From: Candidatus Brevibacterium intestinigallinarum
GTDB lineage: Bacteria; Actinomycetota; Actinomycetes; Actinomycetales; Brevibacteriaceae
Assembly: GCA_019117325.1 (NCBI GenBank)
Contig: DWZY01000286.1
Location: 1 to 43,589, forward strand
Direction of reading: 5' to 3'
DNA: 43,589 bases
Part shown: positions 26,213-35,492 of the stretch, piece after piece
How the letters are laid out: every line of letters starts with the position of its first letter
Numbering within the stretch: the stretch's first letter is position 1
Position numbers and translations under genes: made by a program
Notes under the pieces: model-generated
Database searches by the model: none
What the model was told of the DNA's origin: nothing
The model's input: only the letters and a program-made list of their open reading frames with translations

Positions 26213-26905
26213 ATGGAGATCATTCTGGTGCGCCACGGCGAATCGACCGCGAACGCGGCGGGAGTCCTCGCCGGCCGCGACCACGGGGTGGACCTGACGG
26301 ACCGCGGTGTCGGGCAGGTGCGCGAGGCGCGGGCGCTCGTGCCGGAGATCGCCGATGCCGATGCGGCGGTGACAGTCCTCAGCTCGCCCATCCACCGGTG
26401 CGTGCGCACCACGGAGGAGCTGCTGGCTGTGCCGGAGCTCGCCGCCCCGGATCACGCGGCTCCCCGCTCATACGGAGTCCTGGATGAGCTGGCGGAGGTC
26501 GAGTACGGGGACTGGACGGGCCGTCCCATCAAGGAGCTGCTGCGCGAGCCGCTGTGGAACACCGTCCGCACGACTCCCAGCCGCGCGCGCTTTCCGGGGG
26601 GAGAGTCTCTCGCCGAGGTCGCCGCCCGGTCCCGCAGTGCGCTCGAGTCCGCGTGCCGGGCCGCGGAGGAGGCCAGCTCCACGGCCCTGGTCCTCGTGTC
26701 GCACGGGGACGTCATCAAGCTCATGCTCGCCCACGCGCTGGGACTCGAGGTCGATCGCTTCCAGCGGATCGCGGTGGCCCCGGCCTCGGTCTCGCGGATC
26801 GCGGTGGGGAAGCCGCAGTCGCATCCGCCCATGACGGTGACGATGCTGGGGGCGACGGCGCGCGGCAGGCGCGCGCAGACGCAGGCGCCCGGCGGCGGCC
26901 ACTGA
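26213..26905 (+). CDS. Histidine phosphatase (phosphoglycerate mutase-like)
   Basis: EIILVRHGESTANAAGVLAGRDHGVDLTDRG, LSSPIHRCVRTTEEL, LVSHGDVIKLMLAHALG. Confidence 0.93.
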   Translation: MEIILVRHGESTANAAGVLAGRDHGVDLTDRGVGQVREARALVPEIADADAAVTVLSSPIHRCVRTTEELLAVPELAAPDHAAPRSYGVLDELAEVEYGDWTGRPIKELLREPLWNTVRTTPSRARFPGGESLAEVAARSRSALESACRAAEEASSTALVLVSHGDVIKLMLAHALGLEVDRFQRIAVAPASVSRIAVGKPQSHPPMTVTMLGATARGRRAQTQAPGGGH

Positions 26906-26909
26906 CGGC

Positions 26910-27752
26910 TCAGAGCGGCTGCAGGACTCCCGTGCCCAGCAGCACGTAGATGAGGAGACCCACGGCGACGCGGTACCAGACGAAGACGGCGAAGGACTTC
27001 GTCTGGACGAACTTGAGGAAGCCGACGATGACGGCGTAGCCCACCGCGAAGCTCACGACGGTCGCGACTGCGATCGGACCCCAGCCCAGCACCATCTCCT
27101 GGCCGGCCGAGGCCTCGGTGAAGGACTTGTAGAGGCCGTAGAGCCCGGACCCCATGACAGCCGGGACTGCCAGCAGGAACGAGTAGCGGGCGGCCTCGGG
27201 ACGGGTGAAGCCCATGAAGCGGCCGGCCATGATGGTGCCGCCGGAGCGGGACACGCCGGGGATGAGCGCGAGCGCCTGTGCACAGCCGTAGAGGAGGCCC
27301 TGGCCCCACGTCATCCGCTCGAGGGTGAGCTCCTTGCGGCCCACGCGGTCCGCCAGGCCCAGGATGAGGCCGAAGACGATGAGCATCGTGGCCGTGATCC
27401 AGAGGCTGCGCAGCACCGAGTCGATCTGGGACTCGAAGAGCAGGCCCAGGATGACGATGGGCACGGAGCCCAGGATGATGAGCCAGCCCATGCGGACGCG
27501 CGGATCGCTGCGGGACTCACGCCCCACGAGGGACCGGCACCAGGTGCCGATGATCCCGGTGATGTCCTTCCAGAAGTAGACGAGCACCGCGGTCTCCGTG
27601 CCGATCTGCACGATCGCGGTGAAGAAGGCTCCGGGGTCGCGCCCCGGCATGAGGAGCTCACCGACGATCCGCAGGTGGGCGGAGGAGGAGATGGGGAGGA
27701 ACTCGGTGAGTCCCTGCACGATCCCCAGGATCACCGCGACGATCCAGTCCAT
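26910..27752 (-). CDS. uppP: Undecaprenyl-diphosphatase
   Basis: [70 protein letters not shown]. Confidence 0.96.
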   Translation of the reverse strand: MDWIVAVILGIVQGLTEFLPISSSAHLRIVGELLMPGRDPGAFFTAIVQIGTETAVLVYFWKDITGIIGTWCRSLVGRESRSDPRVRMGWLIILGSVPIVILGLLFESQIDSVLRSLWITATMLIVFGLILGLADRVGRKELTLERMTWGQGLLYGCAQALALIPGVSRSGGTIMAGRFMGFTRPEAARYSFLLAVPAVMGSGLYGLYKSFTEASAGQEMVLGWGPIAVATVVSFAVGYAVIVGFLKFVQTKSFAVFVWYRVAVGLLIYVLLGTGVLQPL

Positions 27753-27823
27753 GGAGGTGCATTCCTTCGTGTCGGCGGGCAGGACCACGTCAGGCTACCC
27801 CTCATCCGGTAGCCTTCGGAACT

Positions 27824-28738
27824 ATGCGTTCGAACCGGATGGGCACAACGGGACTGCAGGTGTCCGAACTCTCACTGGGGACCTTCGAATGGGGCCGGAG
27901 AGTCGACGAGGCGACGGCGCGCGAGCTGCTCGACGCGTACGCCTCGGCAGGAGGGACGGCACTGGAGCTGCCCTCGTTCGATGCTCCCGCCGTCGCGATG
28001 GTGTCCGGCATGCGCCTGCCCTCCCGCGTCCAGCTGCTGGCGCGCGCAGGTGTGCGGGCGTCCGGCGACGGCGCACAGCTGCGCACGGGTCGCTCCGATC
28101 TCCTGACAGACATCCGCTCGCTGCTGCGCACCTTGGAGCGCGACCACCTCGACGTCCTCGTCCTCGACGCGTTCGACGATCAGATCCCGGTCGAGGAGTC
28201 CGCCTCGGTGCTGCGCACGCTCGCGGACGCGGGCGACATCGGGTACGTGCTCCTGTCGCACCACTCCGCGTGGCAGCTCGCCCTGCGCGCGGCGGAGGCC
28301 TCGATCCCGGTCGCCGGGGCGATCGCGGAGTACTCGCTGCTGCGGCGCGATGCCGAGGTCTCGCTGCGGCCCGCGCTCGACTACCTGGGGCTGGGCCTCA
28401 TCGCGGGTGCGGGGCTGGGCCGCGGTGTCCTGTCCGGCCAGTACCTGCGGGGCATTCCCGCCGGCAGCCGGGGTGCCACGGAGATGTCCGGCTATGTGGG
28501 CGCCTTCCTGGACGACGACTCGACGAGCATCGTCCAGGGCGTCACGAAGGCCGCCGCCGCGCTGGGGGTCGACCCGGTCGACATCGCCCTGTCCTGGAAC
28601 CGGGGATCGCTGTGCGCCTCGACGATCGTCTCGCCGCGCACGCGTGCCCAGCTGGACCAGCTGCTGGCGTCGGACCTGGACCTGGCCGACGAGATCCGGG
28701 ACGTGCTCGACCAGATCTCCGATCCGTTCAGCGACTGA
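27824..28738 (+). CDS. Aldo/keto reductase-like protein (catalytic tetrad apparently absent)
   Basis: MRSNRMGTTGLQVSELSLGTFEWG N-terminus, LLRTLERDHLDVLVLDAFDDQIPVEESASVLRTLADAGDIGYVLLS, PIxIALSWNR-like C-terminus. Confidence 0.85.
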   Translation: MRSNRMGTTGLQVSELSLGTFEWGRRVDEATARELLDAYASAGGTALELPSFDAPAVAMVSGMRLPSRVQLLARAGVRASGDGAQLRTGRSDLLTDIRSLLRTLERDHLDVLVLDAFDDQIPVEESASVLRTLADAGDIGYVLLSHHSAWQLALRAAEASIPVAGAIAEYSLLRRDAEVSLRPALDYLGLGLIAGAGLGRGVLSGQYLRGIPAGSRGATEMSGYVGAFLDDDSTSIVQGVTKAAAALGVDPVDIALSWNRGSLCASTIVSPRTRAQLDQLLASDLDLADEIRDVLDQISDPFSD

Positions 28739-28775
28739 GCTCGTTCAGCGACTGATCCCGTTCAGCGACGGAGCG
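28725..28775. repeat. 17-bp x3 tandem repeat overlapping the AKR stop and filling the convergent gap
   Basis: cgttcagcgactgagct / cgttcagcgactgatcc / cgttcagcgacggagcg. Confidence 0.92.
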
Positions 28776-28777
28776 GG

Positions 28778-29086
28778 TCAGTCCCTCTCGTCGTCGTCCT
28801 CGTCGTCATCGAAGTCGACGTCATCCTCGTCGTCGTCCTCGTCCTCATCGTCGAAGTCGTCGTCGTCATCGCGGTCGTCCTCGATGTCGTCGAAGAGCTC
28901 GAACGGCGTCACCTCGCCGTAGGTCGTGTAGAGGGAGTCCTCGTAGATCTCGAACGCGTCCGCGAGCGCCATGTACGCGGCCTCGACCCGAGGGTCGGTG
29001 TCGGACGTGCGGTGGGCGGACGCTGCGAAGTGTTCGCGGACAGAGGAGAGGAAGTCTTCCAGTGCGGCGCTCGGATCCGTGGTCAT
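28778..29086 (-). CDS. Small protein with very acidic Asp/Glu C-terminal tail
   Basis: MTTDPSAALEDFLSSVREHFAASAHRTSDTDPRVEAAYMALADAFEIYEDSLYTTYGEVTPFELFDDIEDDRDDDDDFDDEDEDDDEDDVDFDDDEDDDERD; conserved neighbour in actinobacterial mshC regions. Confidence 0.8.
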   Translation of the reverse strand: MTTDPSAALEDFLSSVREHFAASAHRTSDTDPRVEAAYMALADAFEIYEDSLYTTYGEVTPFELFDDIEDDRDDDDDFDDEDEDDDEDDVDFDDDEDDDERD

Positions 29087-29185
29087 GAGCCCCACTCTAG
29101 CCGCACGACGGGCCTCCGGACAGGTTCCTCCCGCACCATCTGCACGGACCTCATCTGCACGGCCCGACTCATATAGCCTGGGTCC

Positions 29186-29752
29186 ATGCCTGCGCACGCC
29201 TTCGACCATCCCGCGCCCGACCGCTTCATCGCCGGGACTGTCGGCCTGCCCGGCGATCGGTCGTTCTACCTGCAGGTGTCGACCTCGGGCCGCGTGCACT
29301 CGGTGGCACTGGAGAAGGAGCAGGTCGAGATCCTCGCCGAGCGCGTCGATGAGCTGCTGGATCTGGTCCGCTCACGGGCCAGCGGCCGCCACGGCGTTCC
29401 CGCAGCCCCGGTGCCGGAGGTCGAGGACAACGCCGGCCTCGTGATGCCGGTCGATGCGGAATTCCGGGTGGGCACGATGAGCCTGGGCTGGGACACGGAG
29501 GACCACCGGCTCATCATCGAGTGCTTCGAACTCACCCGCGCGGACGCGGAATCGGGTGCGAGCTCGGAGCCGACCGCGGACGGCGAGGATCGATCCGTCC
29601 TGCGCGTGCGGCTCACGGGCGTCCAGGCGCGCGAGTTCGCCCGCCGCGCGGAGCAGGTCGTCACCTCCGGGCGGGGGGAGTGCCCCCTGTGCCACGGCGC
29701 CCTCGACCCCTCCGGCCACATCTGCCCCCGACTCAACGGGGTGGCCCGCTGA
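29186..29752 (+). CDS. DUF3090-family protein
   Basis: DRFIAGTVGLPGDRSFYLQVSTSGRVHSVALEKEQVEILAERVDELLD, C-terminal CPLCHGALDPSGHICPR; immediately before the SCO1664-type gene. Confidence 0.9.
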   Translation: MPAHAFDHPAPDRFIAGTVGLPGDRSFYLQVSTSGRVHSVALEKEQVEILAERVDELLDLVRSRASGRHGVPAAPVPEVEDNAGLVMPVDAEFRVGTMSLGWDTEDHRLIIECFELTRADAESGASSEPTADGEDRSVLRVRLTGVQAREFARRAEQVVTSGRGECPLCHGALDPSGHICPRLNGVAR

Positions 29753-29760
29753 CAGCCGGG

Positions 29761-30585
29761 ATGCTGCACCTCCTGTCCACCGGCACGATCCGGCCGCTGG
29801 GCAGGATGCGCGGCGCCAGCAACGAGACCCTTCTCACGACCGTGACGGGGTCGGAGACTCCCGACGGGCCGGTGCGCACCGTGCGGGCGGTGCTCAAGAC
29901 CCGCGCGGGGGAGCAGCCCCTGCGCGATTTCGCCCGCGGCACCCTGTCCCAGCGCGAGGTCGCCGCCTTCCGACTCTCCCAGCACCTGGGACTCCATGTC
30001 GTGCCGCCCACGGTGTGGCGCGCGGACGTCAGCCGCCCGCAGGCGGACGGTGCGTCCCTGCAGGCCTATGTCGAGACGGAGCCGTCCGCGGACCAGCCCG
30101 TCGTGCTCGCCGCCGAGGACGCGGTGGGACCGGACCTCGCTCCCGTGCTCCGGGCGATGCTGGAGGACGGGACCGAGGTCGTCCTCGCCCATTCGCTCGC
30201 AGAGCCAGTGCGCCGCATCGCGCTCCTCGACGTCCTCCTCAACAACGCGGACCGCAAGGGCGGGCACGTCCTCGCGGGCGCATGGCGGATCGAGACGGAC
30301 GCGCAGCTGTCCGTGGGTCTCCACGCGATCGACAACGGACTGTCCTTCCACGCGGCGCCCAAGCTGCGCACGATCCTCTGGGGCTTCGCCGGCGCCGTGC
30401 TCACGGATGAGGAGACTGCCCTCGTCACCCGGGCGCGCGATGAAGACCTCGATGCGCTGCTGGGTGATCTGCTGCCCCCGCGCGAGCTCTGGGGGATCGC
30501 GCGCAGGGCCGCGGCGCTCCTGGAGGAGGGCCGCTTCCCGTACGCACCCGAGGATCGTCACGCGATCCCGTGGCCGCCCCTGTGA
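29761..30585 (+). CDS. SCO1664-family protein (PI3/4-kinase-like fold)
   Basis: LLSTGTIRPLGRMRGASNETLLTTV, ALLDVLLNNADRKGGHVL, IDNGLSFH; between DUF3090 and mshC. Confidence 0.85.
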   Translation: MLHLLSTGTIRPLGRMRGASNETLLTTVTGSETPDGPVRTVRAVLKTRAGEQPLRDFARGTLSQREVAAFRLSQHLGLHVVPPTVWRADVSRPQADGASLQAYVETEPSADQPVVLAAEDAVGPDLAPVLRAMLEDGTEVVLAHSLAEPVRRIALLDVLLNNADRKGGHVLAGAWRIETDAQLSVGLHAIDNGLSFHAAPKLRTILWGFAGAVLTDEETALVTRARDEDLDALLGDLLPPRELWGIARRAAALLEEGRFPYAPEDRHAIPWPPL

Positions 30586-30672
30586 CGCGGACCCTGTAAT
30601 GCGCGCCACCCTGCGGCACCGCGCCGCCCGGAAAGTTCGCGTTGTGCACGGCGAAGTGCCATGCTGGTGCGC

Positions 30673-31911
30673 GTGAAGTCCTGGTCTACCCCTCAGATTC
30701 CCGTCGTGGCCGGTCGGGGCAAGCGCCCCACCGTCTTCTGCTCCTCGCACCGCGGTCCGGCGGACACGCCCCGCAAGCTGAAGGAAGCGCGCCTCTACGT
30801 CTGCGGCATCACGCCGTACGATGCGACGCACCTGGGCCACGCCGCCACCTACGTGGCCTTCGACGTCCTCCAGCGCGTCTGGCGCGATGCGGGCGTCGAC
30901 GTCACCTACGTGCAGAACATCACGGACATCGACGACCCGCTCCTCGAGCGCGCCGATGCGAGAGGTGTCGATTGGCGGGAGCTCGCCGACTCGCAGATCG
31001 ATCTGTTCCGCTCGGACATGGAGGCCCTGCGGGTCATCCCGCCGGAGTCCTACATCGGGGCAGTCGAGGCGATCCCGCGCGTCGTCGAGGCCGTCCAGCG
31101 GCTCCTGGACAGCGGCGCGGCCTACACGCTGGACAACGGCGACGTGTACTACCGGGTGGGCACGCGCATCGACCCGCCGTTCGGTTCCGCCTCGCACCTC
31201 GAGCGCCACGAGATGCTCGAGCTGTTCGCTGAGCGCGGCGGTGACCCGGAGACCCCGGGCAAGGAGGATCCGCTCGATCCGCTCCTGTGGCGCACCGAGC
31301 GTCCGGGGGAGCCCTCCTGGGACGGCGGCCGACTGGGTCCGGGCCGGCCCGGCTGGCACATCGAGTGCGCGGTCATCGCGCACGACCACGCGGGATTCCC
31401 GCTCACCGTCCAGGGTGGCGGCAGCGACCTCGTGTTCCCGCACCACGAGATGTGCGCGGCGCACGCGACGGCGCTGACCGGGAAGCAGTTCGCGAAGGCG
31501 TACATGCACGTGGGCATGGTCGGCTACGAGGGCGAGAAGATGTCGAAATCGAAGGGCAACCTCGTCCTCGTCTCGCGCCTCCTCCAACAGGGGGAGGATC
31601 CCATGGCGATCCGCGCCGTCCTGCTGAGCCACCACTACCGCAGCGACTGGATGTACACGGAGGGCCTCCTCGTCGAGGCGCGCACGCGGCTGGCCGCCTG
31701 GCGCCGGGCCGCGCAGTCGGTCACCGATCCGGATGCGGCGGAGGAGCTCCTGCAGGACATCCGCGGCAACCTGGTTGACGACCTCGACACCCCCACGATC
31801 CTCGACGACCTCGATGACTGGGCGGAGTCCGTGGGCGCGGGCGGCACGCGCGAGGCCACGCAGCTGGTCGTCGACGCCGTCGACGCCCTGCTGGGCATCG
31901 ACCTGCGCTAG
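30673..31911 (+). CDS. mshC: L-cysteine:1D-myo-inositol 2-amino-2-deoxy-alpha-D-glucopyranoside ligase (mycothiol synthesis)
   Basis: Class I tRNA-synthetase fold: [66 protein letters not shown]; begins V/MKSWSTP. Confidence 0.94.
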   Translation: MKSWSTPQIPVVAGRGKRPTVFCSSHRGPADTPRKLKEARLYVCGITPYDATHLGHAATYVAFDVLQRVWRDAGVDVTYVQNITDIDDPLLERADARGVDWRELADSQIDLFRSDMEALRVIPPESYIGAVEAIPRVVEAVQRLLDSGAAYTLDNGDVYYRVGTRIDPPFGSASHLERHEMLELFAERGGDPETPGKEDPLDPLLWRTERPGEPSWDGGRLGPGRPGWHIECAVIAHDHAGFPLTVQGGGSDLVFPHHEMCAAHATALTGKQFAKAYMHVGMVGYEGEKMSKSKGNLVLVSRLLQQGEDPMAIRAVLLSHHYRSDWMYTEGLLVEARTRLAAWRRAAQSVTDPDAAEELLQDIRGNLVDDLDTPTILDDLDDWAESVGAGGTREATQLVVDAVDALLGIDLR

Positions 31912-32750
31912 TCCGCGCGCCCGTCGTCGTTGCGACGGTGCAGGTAGCGCTCGAACTCCGCAGCGATCGCGTCGCCGCTGGCCTCCGGCAGGTCAGCGGC
32001 GTCCGTCATGCTCTCGAGCCGGTGGATGTACGCGGCGAGGTCGTCATCGGCGGCGATCGCGGCCTCGGCGTCTGCCTCCCAGTCCCGCGACGCGTCGACG
32101 AGTCCGCCCTGGTCCAGGACCAGGCCGGTCAGCTCCTCGAGCGCGCCCAGAAGCGCCAGGTGCGCCTTGGGCGAGGGCGAGCCGGCCAGGTAGCCGGGCA
32201 CCGCGGCCCACAGAGACACCGGGCTGCGGCCGGCGGCGGACAGCTCGTGCGCGAGCACCCCGATGATCCCGGTGGGCCCCTCGTAGTCGCTGCGCACCGC
32301 GTTCGCGGCGGGGACGTCCTCGGGCCGTTCGCTCGTGACGGTGATGGGGATGGGCCGCGAGTGGACGGTGTCGGCCAGCAGCGCGCCCAGGAGCACGACG
32401 ACGTCGCCGTCCTCGACCCGGTCGACGATGAGCGAGGCGAAGCGCCGCCACAGGAATGCGGGCTCATCGCCCACGATGACCTCGAGGGGGATGCCCGTGC
32501 CCCGGACCGTGCCGGCATGGATCTCCGTGCCCGGCCAGTCGATGCGCGCGCTGCCGTCCTCCCCGCGGGACACCGAGGGCCGGTGCGTCTGGAAGTCGTA
32601 GAACTCCTCGCCGCCGATCATCCCGACGTGGCGCAGCCCCATCTGCTCGATGAGGTCCCGCGCGAACGACGTCGCCGCCTCCGCCGCGTCGTTCCATCCC
32701 TCGAAGGCGAGGACGATGAGACGCGAACCGGGTGCGGGCAGGTGATCCAT
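31908..32750 (-). CDS. PAC2-family protein
   Basis: [74 protein letters not shown]. Confidence 0.92.
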   Translation of the reverse strand: MDHLPAPGSRLIVLAFEGWNDAAEAATSFARDLIEQMGLRHVGMIGGEEFYDFQTHRPSVSRGEDGSARIDWPGTEIHAGTVRGTGIPLEVIVGDEPAFLWRRFASLIVDRVEDGDVVVLLGALLADTVHSRPIPITVTSERPEDVPAANAVRSDYEGPTGIIGVLAHELSAAGRSPVSLWAAVPGYLAGSPSPKAHLALLGALEELTGLVLDQGGLVDASRDWEADAEAAIAADDDLAAYIHRLESMTDAADLPEASGDAIAAEFERYLHRRNDDGRAD

Positions 32751-32795
32751 GCCTCCCAGAGTACGCGCTCGCGCGGGACTCGTTAGGCTGGCCGC

Positions 32796-33482
32796 ATGAG
32801 CACCTCACCCCACAGCTTCGCCGCCGTCCTCTGGGACATGGACGGGACCCTCGTCGACACCGAGCCGTACTGGATGGCCGCGGAGATCGAGCTCATGGGC
32901 AGCTACGGACTCCACTGGGACGAGAAGCTGGGCGAGCTCATGGTGGGCAACACGCTGCTGCGCAGCGCGGAGATCCTCCGCGAGCACGGGCTGCCGCTGC
33001 CGGCGGAGGAGATCGTCGAGATCCTGCTGGACGGCGTCGTCGCGCGCGTCCGCGAGCACGTCCCGTTCCGGCCCGGTGCGCTCGCGCTGCTGGCGGACCT
33101 GCGCCGGGACGGGGTGCCGTGCGCCCTCGTGACGATGTCGTACCGCCGTCTCGCCGAGGCCGTCGTCGCCGCGTGCGAGCCCGGCACCTTCGCGACGCTC
33201 GTCACGGGCGACGAGGTCGCCCACGGCAAGCCGCATCCCGAGCCCTACCTCGTGGGCGCCGACGCCGTGGGGCAGCCGCCCCACCTCTGCGTCGCGCTCG
33301 AGGACTCACTGCCCGGACTGCGCTCGGCCATCGCCGCCGGCACGCGGGCCGTGGGGATCCCGCACATCGTCGGTCTGCCGGAGACACCGGGCGCGGTCCT
33401 CGTCGACTCGCTCGAGGGCGTGTCCGCCGCCACCCTCGACACACTGACGACGGACCTGCTCAGCGCCCCGCGATCGCGGTGA
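32796..33482 (+). CDS. HAD-superfamily hydrolase (beta-phosphoglucomutase-like phosphatase)
   Basis: AVLWDMDGTLVDTEPYWMAAE, GVPCALVTMSYRRL, HGKPHPEPYLVGAD, VALEDSLPGLRSAIAAG. Confidence 0.94.
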   Translation: MSTSPHSFAAVLWDMDGTLVDTEPYWMAAEIELMGSYGLHWDEKLGELMVGNTLLRSAEILREHGLPLPAEEIVEILLDGVVARVREHVPFRPGALALLADLRRDGVPCALVTMSYRRLAEAVVAACEPGTFATLVTGDEVAHGKPHPEPYLVGADAVGQPPHLCVALEDSLPGLRSAIAAGTRAVGIPHIVGLPETPGAVLVDSLEGVSAATLDTLTTDLLSAPRSR

Positions 33483-34272
33483 TCTCCGGTGTGGGCGGGG
33501 GAGTCCCGCCCCACGCGGGGCAGATCGGCTTGAAGTGGCACCATCCGCACAGCGGCGTGCGCCGGGGCCGCCAGCCGTCCGATTCTGCGGCACGGGCGAT
33601 CTGTTCCCACAGCTGGAGGATCTCCGCCTCCGTCCGCTCGATGTCCGCCGCCGTGGGCCGCTTCGTGACCGTCGTGCGGCTGCCCAGGTAGAAGAGCTGG
33701 AGGGTGTGCACCAGCTCGCGCCGGCTCAGCCAGTGGACGAGGGCGTAGAAGCGCATCTGGAAGTCCGCCTCGCCCGAGTACTGGGGCTTGGGCTGCTTCC
33801 CCGTCTTGTAGTCGACGAGGCGCACCTGTCCGCCGGGCGCGATGTCTGTCCGGTCGACGAAGCCGCGCAGTGTCAGGCCGTTGTCGAGATCCGCACGGAC
33901 GAACTCCTCGCGCGCCGCCGGCTCCAGCTTCTGCGGCAGTTCGAGGGTGAAGTATCCCTCGAGCAGCGTGCGGGCCTGCTGCTGCAGGCGGGAGACCTCG
34001 TCCGGGCCGGGGAACAGCTGTGCGACGGTCTCCGGGTCCTTCTCCCGCAGGGCGTCGAGAGCGGGTCCGATGCCCGCGACGGCCGTCTCGATCGTGCGCT
34101 CGTCCGCTTCCGCATCGAACAGCCGCTCGAGGACCGCGTGGACGAGCGTGCCGCGGAACGCCGCCTCCGAGGGCGGCTCCGGCAGGCGATCGATGCTGCG
34201 CAGACGGAATTTGAGCGGGCACTGCACGAAGTCGTTCGCGCGCGACGGGGACAGAGCGAGCAGTTCGGCCAT
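33460..34272 (-). CDS. RecB-family PD-(D/E)XK nuclease with probable Fe-S cluster cysteines
   Basis: LSPSRANDFVQCPLKFRLRSID, GTLVHAVLERLF, VRLVDYKTGK, QMRFYALV, C-terminal CGWCHFKPICPAWG. Confidence 0.9.
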   Translation of the reverse strand: MAELLALSPSRANDFVQCPLKFRLRSIDRLPEPPSEAAFRGTLVHAVLERLFDAEADERTIETAVAGIGPALDALREKDPETVAQLFPGPDEVSRLQQQARTLLEGYFTLELPQKLEPAAREEFVRADLDNGLTLRGFVDRTDIAPGGQVRLVDYKTGKQPKPQYSGEADFQMRFYALVHWLSRRELVHTLQLFYLGSRTTVTKRPTAADIERTEAEILQLWEQIARAAESDGWRPRRTPLCGWCHFKPICPAWGGTPPPTPEITAIAGR

Positions 34273-34300
34273 GCGGCAACCGTACCCGTACGATGGTCCG

Positions 34301-35458
34301 GTGCCTGAACCCACCGCTACCGCAGACGCTCCTGCGCCCGCAGCCTCCGGCGGCCTCCATCTGGGGCGGGTGCTGGGCGCCCCCGTCCTGCTCGCCTGGT
34401 CGTGGTTCATCGCGGCCGGGGTCATCATGCTCCTCTTCTCGCCGTGGATCGCGCGCGTGCGCCCCGACCTGGGGTCCTTCAGCTACGTCATCGGCTTCGT
34501 CTTCGCCGTCGTCCTCTTCGGCTCCGTCTTCCTCCACGAGCTGGCCCACGCGGTCGCGGGGCGCCTCGCCGGGTACCGCGTCGCAGCCGTCGAGCTGAAC
34601 ATCTGGGGCGGCTTCACCCGCTTCGAGCCGCGCGAGCAGGCCGATTCGCCGCGGTCCGCGTGGACGAGCTTCACGATCTCCGTCGTGGGCCCGGTCGTGA
34701 ATCTGGCTCTGGGCGCGGCCGGCTGGCTCATCCTCGGCGGGCTGGAGCGCGGCAGCGTCGCCTGGCTCCTGCTGTTCGGGTTCTCGCTCGCGAATCTGGC
34801 GCTGGGCGCGATCAACCTGCTGCCGGGCATCCCGCTGGACGGCGGCTGGGCGCTGCAGGCGGTGTTCTGGCGGATCACCGGCAGCCCGTTCATGGGGACG
34901 ATCCTGGCCGCCTGGGTCGGCCGCCTCATCGCGCTGGGCTTCGTCGCGTGGGCCGTCCTGCAGCCGCTGCTGTCAGGCGGCCGTCCGGATCTCGTCACCG
35001 TCATGTGGACGACCGCGATCGCCGTCATGATCTGGGTGTCCGCGGCAGACGCGGCGAAGAACGCCCGTCGCGCCCGCCGCGTCGAGACGTACGACATGCG
35101 CCGCGTCATCCAGCCGGCGATCGCCGCATCCTGGAGGTCGCCACTGGACGAGGCACTCGCCTACGTGGACCCTGACACGGGACGGCCTCCGCTCGTCGTC
35201 GTGCTCGACGACTCCGGTCTGCCGCACGGCCTGCTGGATCGCCGCTCGGCGCAGTCCGCCGCTCCGGGCACGGAGGTCAACGAGCACATCCGCCGCCTGG
35301 GTCCCTGGATCGGCGCACCCGCGGACATCACGGCGCCCCATCTGCTGGAGTCGCTCACGCATCGTCCGCGCGCCACGCACTGCCTCGTCCTGGACGGGGA
35401 GACCCTCGTCGGCCTCATCGACCTGCCGGAGTTCTTCGACGAGCTGCTGGCCCACTGA
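34301..35458 (+). CDS. Site-2 protease family (M50) membrane metalloprotease with C-terminal CBS-like region
   Basis: HELAHAVAGRLAGY metal site, NLLPGIPLDGGWALQAVFWR second motif; several TM segments. Confidence 0.92.
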   Translation: MPEPTATADAPAPAASGGLHLGRVLGAPVLLAWSWFIAAGVIMLLFSPWIARVRPDLGSFSYVIGFVFAVVLFGSVFLHELAHAVAGRLAGYRVAAVELNIWGGFTRFEPREQADSPRSAWTSFTISVVGPVVNLALGAAGWLILGGLERGSVAWLLLFGFSLANLALGAINLLPGIPLDGGWALQAVFWRITGSPFMGTILAAWVGRLIALGFVAWAVLQPLLSGGRPDLVTVMWTTAIAVMIWVSAADAAKNARRARRVETYDMRRVIQPAIAASWRSPLDEALAYVDPDTGRPPLVVVLDDSGLPHGLLDRRSAQSAAPGTEVNEHIRRLGPWIGAPADITAPHLLESLTHRPRATHCLVLDGETLVGLIDLPEFFDELLAH

Positions 35459-35492
35459 TCCGGCTCCCGCCCGCTGATCTAGAGTGGAGGCG

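Noticed and set aside
29266-31635. 789-aa minus-strand ORF opposite DUF3090, SCO1664 and mshC
   Set aside because: Arg/Asp/His/Val-rich shadow ORF produced by high GC; overlaps three well-supported genes and has no recognisable domain.
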